From Candidatus Poribacteria bacterium (GTDB taxonomy: Bacteria > Poribacteria > WGA-4E > WGA-3G): a DNA stretch of 64,000 nucleotides. The stretch is taken from positions 1 to 64,000 of the forward strand of contig JAJEGI010000115.1 in NCBI GenBank assembly GCA_022819945.1, written 5' to 3'. This document shows, piece after piece, positions 33,316-41,914 of this stretch. The position numbers and the translations under genes are program-made. Position 1 is the first letter of the stretch. Each line of letters starts with the position of its first letter. Below the pieces are notes generated by a model. It did no database searches. It was not told the origin of the DNA and saw only the letters and a program-made list of their open reading frames with translations.

Positions 33316-34353
33316 CTACAACTTGGCACGCAGTTGATCCATCAACCCATCTGGCGGATCAAAAGGAAGATCAATCACTTCGTTGGTGATACCGCTATAG
33401 TAAATCCCCAAAAGCAGGTTGAACTCGGCGAGGGATTGTTCAAGATGCGTGGGATGCACCTTACTCTCGTCGTCAAGCCAATCAAAAACTGCTTCAGTAA
33501 GGTTGCCTTGTGCCGCGACATCCTGTTCGCCATAGTTTAGCGGACCGCCTTCATAGCCACCCTCTGGCGTTGAACGCTCCCAACTGCTGAACCGCCAATG
33601 TACAAAACCCTTCATCCCCACGACAAAGACACGCTTATGAAAAAAGACGACTGGATCATCGGATGCAGTCGGCGCGATGGCTGTCCCGAATGCGACAGAG
33701 ACGTGGAGTCCATTCTCATACTGGACGCGTGCGGATGCGTATTGCGGCGAAGGTTGTGCTGAATCTAAGTGTTCGCCGCCTGAGATTTGCCCCAACACAC
33801 GTACAGGACGCGAGTTATCAATATAAGAAGACACCAACTGGAGCACATGCGGACCTTGGTCAACTGGTGTGCTGCGTGCGCTGGCATCAATGAACTTAAT
33901 CTCACCGATCCGTCCTTCTGCGACATCCTGCTTTAATTCTAAATTTTGGGGGTGGAAGTTGAGCTGCGTATTGACAACGAACTTCGTTTTTGTCTCTTTG
34001 GAAAGTCCCGAAATTTGCTTCCAATCCTCACTTTCAACAGCAATCGGTTTTTCTACTATTGCCGCAGGTACACCGGCATCGGACGCCTGTTTCATCAACG
34101 GATAACGGATCCGTTCGTTGCTACCCCGTAGCACGGGTGCGGTGACGATATGGAGGACATCGGGTTTCTCTTTTTCAAGCATTTCATCAAGGTCGGTGTA
34201 GCGTGAAGAGATACCGAAGTCATCCCCGAATTTATTGAGTAGTTCTTCGTTCAGATCGCAGACGGCGGCGAGTTTACCACCTTTCACAAAGCGGTAGGCA
34301 TCAGCGTGTGCACGGGCGCGGCCACCACACCCTAACATCGCGGTTTTATACAC
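33316..34353 (-). CDS. Gfo/Idh/MocA oxidoreductase, tandem paralog 1
   Basis: A 345-residue NAD(P)-dependent dehydrogenase and the last gene of a five-copy array. The N-terminus has GCGGRARAH as the Rossmann turn, VEKPIAVES contains EKP, and the mid-protein GPHVLQL block holds the candidate catalytic His. The start is GTG at 34353, preceded by GGAG 8 bases away; the other copies use ATG. It differs most from its siblings in the segment after GTAIAP. It is separated from paralog 2 by a broken Rpn-like gene. The substrate is unknown, probably a sugar or derivative. Confidence 0.9.
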   Translation of the reverse strand: MYKTAMLGCGGRARAHADAYRFVKGGKLAAVCDLNEELLNKFGDDFGISSRYTDLDEMLEKEKPDVLHIVTAPVLRGSNERIRYPLMKQASDAGVPAAIVEKPIAVESEDWKQISGLSKETKTKFVVNTQLNFHPQNLELKQDVAEGRIGEIKFIDASARSTPVDQGPHVLQLVSSYIDNSRPVRVLGQISGGEHLDSAQPSPQYASARVQYENGLHVSVAFGTAIAPTASDDPVVFFHKRVFVVGMKGFVHWRFSSWERSTPEGGYEGGPLNYGEQDVAAQGNLTEAVFDWLDDESKVHPTHLEQSLAEFNLLLGIYYSGITNEVIDLPFDPPDGLMDQLRAKL

Positions 34354-34434
34354 AGAAATGTCTCCTTTAATATTTATAATATTTAAGTTCTGTAACGTTA
34401 AGCCAAAATAATTTGCCAAAAAAGACCGCACGTT

Positions 34435-35340
34435 TCATTCGCCATTTTCGCTCAACGCTTGCGTGAAATCTTCAGGAGTTTCTACTTGCATCGCGGCATC
34501 AAACAGATGTTCAAGGCACTGCAGATCCTCAATCGCATCCAGCGTTGATTTGAAGATCTGCGATGCGTCAAACTGGAATCGACGTGTCAGGATTCCAAGA
34601 ATGTGCTTGCGAGTAGTCTCTTGAGCACCTTGTTGAATTCCTTGTTGAATTCCTTGTTCACGTGCTTCTGGTGCTAAGTATTCAGCGATAGAAGATTGTT
34701 GCATGGTTTCCTCCGAAATAATCTCTAAAATCGTTTGCGCATCGTAGATTAAATTCCCCAAAACAGCGAGACTTCCAAGATACTCCGGCTTGTTCGGAAC
34801 ATCGATGTTATCAGCAGTTTGAACACAACGGCGAAGCCACTCTTCTTCATTCATACGCGCTGGAGGCTTCATGAGCGGGGTGAACGGTATCAATCCTACA
34901 GGTTTCAAATCAAGGATTTCTTGACCATCCATCTCAATGAGACGGAAAACCTGATACTCAATTGAAATATTATGACCTTCCAGATTTTGTGCAAATTTGC
35001 CTGGGTCGTTATTACCGGCATCAGGACGTAGGTAGATAACATTGGAATATACTGGTAACCGATAGACTTCAATCGCTCGAATAATATAGCCTGCCATTCG
35101 GAGCGGCATCTCAGGATCATAACTATCAGTAGTTTGAAACTCGAAATGCACAAGTACCTCTTGCCCATCGTGCAATGCTTTGATGAGCGTATCTGCTTGG
35201 TGCATCTCAACGGTAGGTTATTCAGGTGTAACGACCTCCAGTACAGTGATATTTGTTAAGCCGAATTTGAAGCAGAGGTTTACGAAATCCTGAGGGTTCG
35301 TTTCGATCTGTTTCTTAGAGGCAGTATCAAAACTTGCCAT
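34435..35340 (-). pseudogene. Rpn-like nuclease gene broken by one TAA
   Basis: From the ATG at 35340 (AAAGGAA upstream) 40 codons read to TAA at 35218-35220. The frame then continues without shift through 259 more codons to 34435. The protein resembles Rpn/PD-(D/E)xK transposase-like nucleases: HFEFQTTDSYDPEMP in the nuclease core and IQQGIQQG repeats near the end. A single CAA-to-TAA-type change explains the break. An internal ATG (codon 46) could give a 256-residue product lacking the N-terminus. It lies inside the Gfo/Idh/MocA array, so it probably inserted there. Confidence 0.75.
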
Positions 35341-35462
35341 CTTATTCCTTTCGGGGTTTTAGTGCTGCTTTCTTTGCAAATTATAGCATGTTTTGGGAGG
35401 TATGTCAATTTTTGGGATAGTTTGCGGCAAGCGATCACTCGCCTGCCGCTATGTTTGTCGGT

Positions 35463-36500
35463 TTATAACTGCTCTCGAAGCGAATCCATCAGACCATCTG
35501 GCGGTTCAAACGGGAGATCAATAATCTCGTTTGTGATTCCGCTGTAGTAAAGACCTAAGAGCAGGTTGAACTCTGCAAGGGACTGCTTGAGATGCGTCGG
35601 ATGCACGTTGTTTTCATCGTCGAGCCAGTCAAAGACCGCCTCAGTGAGGTTGCCCTGTGCAGCAATATCTTGTTCCCCATAATTCAGCGGACCGCCTTCG
35701 TAGCCACCCTCCGGAGTCGCGCGCTCCCAACTGCTGAAACGCCAATGCACAAAGCCCTTTGTTCCGACGACAAAGACACGTTTATGCGCAACAGTGCTTT
35801 CGCTGTCTGATGCCAACGTTCCCATACCTGTCCCAAATGCAAGCGAGACATGGAGACCGTTCTCATATATGGCTTGTCCAGCGGCATGCATTGGGGACGG
35901 CTGTGCGGACTCTAACTGATCTCTCCCAGCGATTTGACCGAGTACACGTACCGGACGTGAGTTGTCAATATAAGAGGACACCAACTGCAGCACGTGCGGT
36001 GCTTGGTCAACGGGTGTGCTGCGTGCGCTGGCATCAATAAACTTAATCTCACCGATTTTGCCTTCTGCGACATCGCGTTTTAATTCCAAGTTTTGGGGGT
36101 GGAAGTTAAGTTGCGTGTTGACGACGAACTTTGTTTGCGTCTCTTCCGCTAACCCAGCAATCTGTTTCCAATCCTCACTCTCAACGGCAATCGGTTTTTC
36201 GACGATCGCTGCTGGCACACCGTGATCGGATGCCTGTTTCATCAACGAATACCGAATCCGTTGGTTGGTCCCGCGTAGCACCGGTGCCGTGACGATGTGG
36301 AGGACATCCGGTTTTTCTTTCTCCAGCATCTCATCAAGGTCAGTGTAGCGCGAGGAAACGTCAAAGTCGTCTCCAAAACTGTTGAGTAACTCTTCATTCA
36401 TATCACAGATTGCAGCGATTTTGCCGCGCTTGACAAAACGGTAGGCACTTGCATGCGCACGGGCGCGACCCCCGCATCCTAAGAACGCTGTTTTATACAT
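35463..36500 (-). CDS. Gfo/Idh/MocA oxidoreductase, tandem paralog 2
   Basis: A 345-residue member of the five-copy array. GCGGRARAH, VEKPIAVES and the PHVLQL block are intact. Over its first 200 residues it differs from paralog 3 at only about nine positions, so the two are recent duplicates. Differences concentrate in the segment following GTGMGTLA. GGAG lies 8 bases before the ATG at 36500. The upstream gap to paralog 3 is 81 bases. Confidence 0.92.
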   Translation of the reverse strand: MYKTAFLGCGGRARAHASAYRFVKRGKIAAICDMNEELLNSFGDDFDVSSRYTDLDEMLEKEKPDVLHIVTAPVLRGTNQRIRYSLMKQASDHGVPAAIVEKPIAVESEDWKQIAGLAEETQTKFVVNTQLNFHPQNLELKRDVAEGKIGEIKFIDASARSTPVDQAPHVLQLVSSYIDNSRPVRVLGQIAGRDQLESAQPSPMHAAGQAIYENGLHVSLAFGTGMGTLASDSESTVAHKRVFVVGTKGFVHWRFSSWERATPEGGYEGGPLNYGEQDIAAQGNLTEAVFDWLDDENNVHPTHLKQSLAEFNLLLGLYYSGITNEIIDLPFEPPDGLMDSLREQL

Positions 36501-36581
36501 AAAAATATCTCCTTGAATACTATTTCCAATATCAGGCCAAAACGGGTTAGATGTTAACAGCGGAAAAGACAAGTTAACTTT

Positions 36582-37625
36582 TTAGAGTTTCTCTCGGAGT
36601 ATATCAATTAACCCATCCGGCGGTTCAAACGGGAGATCTATAATCTCATTTGTTACACCGCTGTAGTAGATGCCTAAAAGGAGGTTAAACTCCGCGAGCG
36701 ACTGCTTGAGATGTGTCGGATGCTGCTTGTTCTCGTCATCCAGCCAATCGAAAACGGCTTCCGTGAGGTTACCCTGCGCGACGACATCCTGCTCGCCGTA
36801 GTCAAGCGGGCCGCTTTCGTAACCACCCTCTGGTGTCGCACGTTCCCAACTGCTAAACCGCCAGTGCACGAACCCTTTCGTCCCGACGACAAAGACACGT
36901 TTGTGGGTGTGGTTCCCGGCATCCGGTTCTTTAGGTACTTTCTGTCCTAAACCTGTCCCGAACGCGAGGGAGACGTGAAGACCGTTTGCATATAAAGCCT
37001 GAGCGGCGGCATGCATCGGAGAGGGCTGCGTGGAATCCAAATCCTGACCGCCAGAAACCTGTCCGAGTACCCGCACCGGACGCGAGTTATCAATGTAGGA
37101 AGAGACGAGTTGCAACACATGCGGTGCTTGGTCAACAGGCGTGCTGCGTGCGCTGGCATCAATAAACTTGATTTCACCGATTCGGCCTTCTGCGACATCT
37201 CGCTTCAGTTCTAAGTTTTTCGGGTGAAAATTGAGTTGTGTGTTAACGACGAACTTCGTTTGCGTCTCTTCTGCTAATCCGGCGAGCTGCTTCCAGTCCT
37301 CGCTTTCAACGGCAATCGGCTTTTCCACAATCGCCGCTGGCACACCGTGATCCGATGCCTGCTTCATCAACGAATACCGAATACGCTGATTGGTCCCCCG
37401 TAGCACCGGGGCAGTGACAATATGCAGGACATCCGGTTTTTCCTTTTCAAGCATCGCATCCAAGTCGGTGTAGCGGGTTGAAACCCCAAAGTCGTCCCCG
37501 AAACTGTTGAGCAGTTCTTCGTTCATATCGCAAATTGCGGCGATTTTGCCGCGTTTGACGAAGCGGTAGGCATCCGCGTGCGCACGGGCACGCCCCCCAC
37601 ACCCTAAGAACGCAGTTTTGTACAT
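36582..37625 (-). CDS. Gfo/Idh/MocA oxidoreductase, tandem paralog 3
   Basis: A 347-residue member of the array with the same motifs. It carries a two-residue longer, distinct loop after GTGLGQ (KVPKEPDAGNHTHK) compared with its siblings. A GGAGAC leader precedes the ATG at 37625. The gap before paralog 4 contains the GCACGCCAGCAGCGC motif also found before paralog 4's own start, as expected for a tandem duplication unit. Confidence 0.92.
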   Translation of the reverse strand: MYKTAFLGCGGRARAHADAYRFVKRGKIAAICDMNEELLNSFGDDFGVSTRYTDLDAMLEKEKPDVLHIVTAPVLRGTNQRIRYSLMKQASDHGVPAAIVEKPIAVESEDWKQLAGLAEETQTKFVVNTQLNFHPKNLELKRDVAEGRIGEIKFIDASARSTPVDQAPHVLQLVSSYIDNSRPVRVLGQVSGGQDLDSTQPSPMHAAAQALYANGLHVSLAFGTGLGQKVPKEPDAGNHTHKRVFVVGTKGFVHWRFSSWERATPEGGYESGPLDYGEQDVVAQGNLTEAVFDWLDDENKQHPTHLKQSLAEFNLLLGIYYSGVTNEIIDLPFEPPDGLIDILREKL

Positions 37626-37732
37626 GAAAATGTCTCCTCTAATCTTAAAATAGCACGCCAGCAGCGCGCCAGAACTTAGCATCAGGTAAAGGCAGAGTGT
37701 CCTCAACCACAATACTGATCTATTTTATTAAA

Positions 37733-38770
37733 TCACAATCTTTCTCGAAGCGAGTCCATTAAGCCATCCGGTGGTTCAAATGGAAGGTCGATAATTTCGT
37801 TTGTGATTCCGCTGTAGTAAAGGCCTAAGAGCAGGTTGAACTCCGCAAGCGACTGCTTGAGGTGTGTCGGATGTACCTTGTTCTCGTCCTCCAACCAATC
37901 AAAGACAGCTTCGGTGAGGTTGCCTTGCGCAACGATGTTTTGATCACCATAGTTCAGCGGACCGCCTTCATAGCCACCCTCTTGTGTTGCGCGCTCCCAA
38001 CTCCTGAAACGCCAATGCACGAAACCCTTCGTTCCGACAACAAAGACGCGTTTGTGACCGTAGATACCCGGATTATCGGATGCCATTGTCCCCATGCCTG
38101 TCCCGAAGGCAACAGAGACGTGGAGCCCGTTCTCATACAAGACTTGTCCTGCGGCATGCATCGGAGACGGTTGATCTGAATCCAAACCCTCGCTGCCAGC
38201 GATTTGTCCAAGCACTCGCACGGGACGCGAGTTGTCAATGTAAGAGGACACTAATTGGAGCACATGCGGCCCCTGATCGACCGGTGTGCTACGCGCACTC
38301 GCATCAATGAACTTAATTTCACCGATACGTCCCTCTGCGACATCCTGTTTTAATTCCAGATTTTTTGGGTGAAAGTTGAGTTGTGTATTAACGGCAAACT
38401 TCGTTTTTGTTTCTTCCGCCAATCCCGCAATTTGCTTCCAATCTTCACTCTCAACGGCAATCGGTTTTTCGATAATCACTGCAGGTACACCCGCATCGGA
38501 CGCTTGTTTCATCAACGGATAACGGATGCGTTCACTCGTTCCACGCAACACCGGTGCCGTGACAATGTGCAGGACATCCGGCTTCTCTTTCTCAAGCATC
38601 TCGTCCAAGTCGGTGTAGCGGGATGAGATATTGAATTCGTCTCCAAATTCGTTGAGCCGTTCCTCGTTCATATCACAGATTGCAGCGACTTTGCCGCGTT
38701 TGACGAAGCGATACGCATTTGCGTGCGCACGGGCACGACCCCTGCACCCCAATATCGCGGTTTTATACAT
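37733..38770 (-). CDS. Gfo/Idh/MocA oxidoreductase, tandem paralog 4
   Basis: A 345-residue member of the array. The first glycine motif reads GCRGRARAH, so one Gly of the dinucleotide motif is replaced by Arg, which may weaken or alter cofactor binding. EKP and the PHVLQL block are intact. The variable segment is GTGMGTMASDNPGIYGHK, close to that of paralog 5. GAGAGGAAA precedes the ATG at 38770. Confidence 0.9.
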   Translation of the reverse strand: MYKTAILGCRGRARAHANAYRFVKRGKVAAICDMNEERLNEFGDEFNISSRYTDLDEMLEKEKPDVLHIVTAPVLRGTSERIRYPLMKQASDAGVPAVIIEKPIAVESEDWKQIAGLAEETKTKFAVNTQLNFHPKNLELKQDVAEGRIGEIKFIDASARSTPVDQGPHVLQLVSSYIDNSRPVRVLGQIAGSEGLDSDQPSPMHAAGQVLYENGLHVSVAFGTGMGTMASDNPGIYGHKRVFVVGTKGFVHWRFRSWERATQEGGYEGGPLNYGDQNIVAQGNLTEAVFDWLEDENKVHPTHLKQSLAEFNLLLGLYYSGITNEIIDLPFEPPDGLMDSLRERL

Positions 38771-38866
38771 AAAATCGTTTCCTCTCAATGTTAACAACAG
38801 CACGCCAGCAGCGCACCAAACGTAGAGCGGGCAAAGGCTGAAGCTCTTGCCTACAATATAGATAAA

Positions 38867-39910
38867 TTACAACTTCTCTCGGAGTGCATCCATTAACCCA
38901 TCGGGCGGATCAAATGGGAGGTCAACAATCTCGTTTGTTAGCCCGCTGTGGTACATCCCTAAGATGAGGTTATTCTCAACGAGGGATTGCTTGAGATGCG
39001 TCGGGTGCACCTGATTCTCATCTTCTAACCAATCAAAGATGGCTTCGGTGAAGTTAGCCTGTGCAACGACATCTTGCTCCCCGTAGTTCAGTGGACCGCC
39101 CTCATAACCCCCCTCCAATGTTGAACGTTCCCAGCTGCTGAAACGCCAATGTACGAAACCCTTCGTCCCGACAACAAACACACGTTTGTGACCGTAGATA
39201 CCCGGATCATCGGATGCCATTTGTGCCATCTCTGTTCCAAATGCGATAGAAACGTGGACACCGTTCTCATACAAAACCTGCGCGGCAGCATGCGTCGGAG
39301 AAGGATGCCCAGCAGGAGAATTTAAATGCTCGCTGCCAGCGATTTGTCCAAGCACCCGGATCGGATGTGCGTCATCAATGTAGGAAGACACCAACTGCAG
39401 CACATGTCCGCCCTGTTCGGCGGATCTACTCCGCGCACTGGCATCAATAAACTGAATCTCGCCGATCCGTCCTTCCGCGACATCCTGTTTTAACTCCAAG
39501 TTTTTCGGGTGGAAGTTGAGCTGCGTATTGACGACAAATTTCGTTTGCGTCTCTTCCGCTAATCCTGCAAGCTGCTTCCAATCCTCGCCTTCAATAGCGA
39601 CCGGTTTTTCAATAATCGCCGCAGGTACACCCGCATCGGACGCCTGTTTCATCAACGGATAACGAATCCGTTCATCGCTATTCGGAACCACAGGACTTGT
39701 GACGATATGCAGAACATCGGGTTTCTCTTTTTCAAGCATCGCGTCCAAGTCAGTGTAGCGTGAAGAGATACCGAAATCATCCCCGAAGGTGTTGAGTCGT
39801 GCTGCGTCCATATCGCAAATCGCGGCGAGTTTCCCACGTTTGACGAAGCGATACGCATCTGTGTGTCCACGGGCGCGACCGCCACACCCCAACATCGCAG
39901 TTTTGTACAT
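38867..39910 (-). CDS. Gfo/Idh/MocA oxidoreductase, tandem paralog 5
   Basis: A 347-residue protein and the first transcribed copy of the array. It has GCGGRARGH and IEKPVAIEG. The conserved STPVDQGPHVLQ block is changed to SRSAEQGGHVLQ, so it is the most diverged copy around the catalytic His. AAGGAGAC precedes the ATG at 39910. About 120 bases separate it from the sixth, distantly related Gfo/Idh/MocA gene upstream. Confidence 0.9.
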   Translation of the reverse strand: MYKTAMLGCGGRARGHTDAYRFVKRGKLAAICDMDAARLNTFGDDFGISSRYTDLDAMLEKEKPDVLHIVTSPVVPNSDERIRYPLMKQASDAGVPAAIIEKPVAIEGEDWKQLAGLAEETQTKFVVNTQLNFHPKNLELKQDVAEGRIGEIQFIDASARSRSAEQGGHVLQLVSSYIDDAHPIRVLGQIAGSEHLNSPAGHPSPTHAAAQVLYENGVHVSIAFGTEMAQMASDDPGIYGHKRVFVVGTKGFVHWRFSSWERSTLEGGYEGGPLNYGEQDVVAQANFTEAIFDWLEDENQVHPTHLKQSLVENNLILGMYHSGLTNEIVDLPFDPPDGLMDALREKL

Positions 39911-40032
39911 GGAAGTGTCTCCTTAGTCCCCTTGATGGGAAAAATCTAAGCCGTAGGGTTAAAAATAAGAACGGACTGCATCAGGTTAACAGTAGGGCAA
40001 GTTTTTGTCAAACGTTATTTCAGGGTTCACTG

Positions 40033-41073
40033 CTACGCGGAGATGTCCACTTTCTCGCCGCTTTTTGCGCTGTCGTAAAACGCATCCAAGATTTGCATGA
40101 AAGTATACGCATCCGGCGCAGAAACATCGGGGGCAACCTCTCCCGCGATCGCCATGCCGAAGTGGTTGAGTTCGTAGTAAAAGACATGCACCTCTTCAGG
40201 GAGTTCACCGTGATCAATCTCAAGCGGTTCATCAATGGCTTCTCGGACAAATTCACCGTCTTTGAAGCGCGATATACCGCCGTTTGTGATTGCGCCGGTC
40301 GTGCCGTAAAGCTCTACGACGCTCCCAGAATCGGAATGGCTCATCCGGGAGCAGTCGATCTGAATCGTTTTCCCACCTTCGCATCCGAGGAGACCCGTGA
40401 AATAGTCTTCCGCTGCGCCTTCAGGTCCATCATATTGTGGATAAAGCACGTGCTTCGCAGCAAACGCCCATTCCGGTTTCGGGCACCCCATCCACCACCA
40501 CGTCAAGTTGAGTTCGTGCGAGTAGTGCTGCCCTAACGAACCGCCTTTCTGTCCGTAGACATGCAACCAGCGACTGTTATCGTCGAAGTCTGGGATAAAG
40601 TTATATTTCCCGAAGACGCGAGCGTGATACAGGTCGCCGATTGCACCGTTCAGGACGGCGCGCCGAATCTTCCGGTTATTTGGGAAATGGCGCATAAAAT
40701 AGCAGAATTGAAGGGTTTTGCCGGATTGTTGTGCCGCTGCCTCCATCTCTAAAATTTCGGGGGCGCGGATGGCGTGCGGCTTTTGCACCAAGACGTGTTT
40801 ACCCGCATTGAGCGTATCCAGCACCTGTTGCAGTCTACCATCGGGAGAAGTCGCGAGATAGACGGCTTCAACAGCCGGATCGTTAAGGAGTTCGTGATAG
40901 TCGGCGTAGCGATGCGGGACTGCACTCTCATCTCCTGCTTCCGCACGACGAACAGGATCGCGCTCCGCAATCGCAATAACGTTTAGGCGAGAGGTGGCGT
41001 TGGCAGCTTGGATAGCTTGACGACCTGCCCATCCGCATCCAACGACACCGAGTTGTGTAATTTGATTCGTCAT
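40033..41073 (-). CDS. Gfo/Idh/MocA family oxidoreductase (divergent)
   Basis: A 346-residue NAD(P)-dependent dehydrogenase of the same superfamily but not of the tandem clade. The Rossmann turn reads GCGWAGRQA and the usual EKP is QKP in LVQKPHA. A Trp/His-rich stretch (SHELNLTWWWMG) marks its substrate domain. GGAGG lies 8 bases before the ATG at 41073. It is upstream of the array on the same strand and may be cotranscribed with it. Confidence 0.88.
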   Translation of the reverse strand: MTNQITQLGVVGCGWAGRQAIQAANATSRLNVIAIAERDPVRRAEAGDESAVPHRYADYHELLNDPAVEAVYLATSPDGRLQQVLDTLNAGKHVLVQKPHAIRAPEILEMEAAAQQSGKTLQFCYFMRHFPNNRKIRRAVLNGAIGDLYHARVFGKYNFIPDFDDNSRWLHVYGQKGGSLGQHYSHELNLTWWWMGCPKPEWAFAAKHVLYPQYDGPEGAAEDYFTGLLGCEGGKTIQIDCSRMSHSDSGSVVELYGTTGAITNGGISRFKDGEFVREAIDEPLEIDHGELPEEVHVFYYELNHFGMAIAGEVAPDVSAPDAYTFMQILDAFYDSAKSGEKVDISA

Positions 41074-41120
41074 AAGTAGTGCCTCCGACGCTTCTATGGA
41101 AAAGTATAAAGAAATATTGT

Positions 41121-41891
41121 TTAGAACATATTCGGCAATTCTGCAATGCTATTAAGCACCCACGTTGGCTCCGCGACCGGGTTTTTCAACTGATTGGGTT
41201 TAAACTTCCCAGTTTTGATAAGAATACTCCGCATCTTCATGTTTTCCGCACCGACTATATCGGAAGTGATGTCGTCGCCTATCACAACTACCTCACTTGG
41301 CGAGCATTGAAGACTCTCAAGCGCGATTTTGAAGAATGTTTCACTCGGCTTGCCCATCACGGTTGCGGTTTTGCCCGCGGCTGCTTCCAGAAGCGTCACG
41401 AAGGCACCACAATCCAAGAACATCCCTTCAGCAGAAAACCAATAGAGATTCTTCTGCAATGCTATCAGTTCAGCACCATCCATGAGTAGACGAAAAGCGT
41501 GATTTAAAACGTGAAAATCAAACCCCTCGCCGTAGTCCCCAACAACGACAAAATCCGGTGTATCGTCATCTACGGGTATCTCCTTGAAAAACGCTTTCAC
41601 GGCATCATCGACCATAAAGTGGCAACTTGCGCCAGGCTGCGAGCGTAAGTACTGGAGACAGGCGTAAGTTGCATTAAAGATCTCATCTTCGTAGATGTCG
41701 AAACCGAGTGCTTGCATCTGTTCGTGAAGCATCTTTGGCGTTTTGGCAGTCGTATTCGTCAGGAATCGGAGTTGATAGTTCTCCCGCCGTAGGTAGTTCA
41801 CAACATCAATTGCGCCAGGGCAAGGCTCGCCCTTAAAATAGAGCGTTCCATCCATGTCAATCAAAAAAGCGTTAGGCTGTGTTGGTCTCAT
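41121..41891 (-). CDS. HAD-superfamily phosphatase (subclass IIA, NagD/LHPP-like)
   Basis: A 256-residue haloacid-dehalogenase phosphatase. The nucleophile motif DMDGT is at 12-16. TNTT supplies motif II, GKPSETFF the motif III lysine, and GDDITSD motif IV. The cap type is C2, as in NagD, p-nitrophenyl phosphatases and human LHPP. The substrate is unknown. It lies 24 bases downstream of the solute-binding lipoprotein gene on the same strand. Confidence 0.9.
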   Translation of the reverse strand: MRPTQPNAFLIDMDGTLYFKGEPCPGAIDVVNYLRRENYQLRFLTNTTAKTPKMLHEQMQALGFDIYEDEIFNATYACLQYLRSQPGASCHFMVDDAVKAFFKEIPVDDDTPDFVVVGDYGEGFDFHVLNHAFRLLMDGAELIALQKNLYWFSAEGMFLDCGAFVTLLEAAAGKTATVMGKPSETFFKIALESLQCSPSEVVVIGDDITSDIVGAENMKMRSILIKTGKFKPNQLKNPVAEPTWVLNSIAELPNMF

Positions 41892-41914
41892 CTTCCGCTG
41901 TTATCCTCGGAGCG

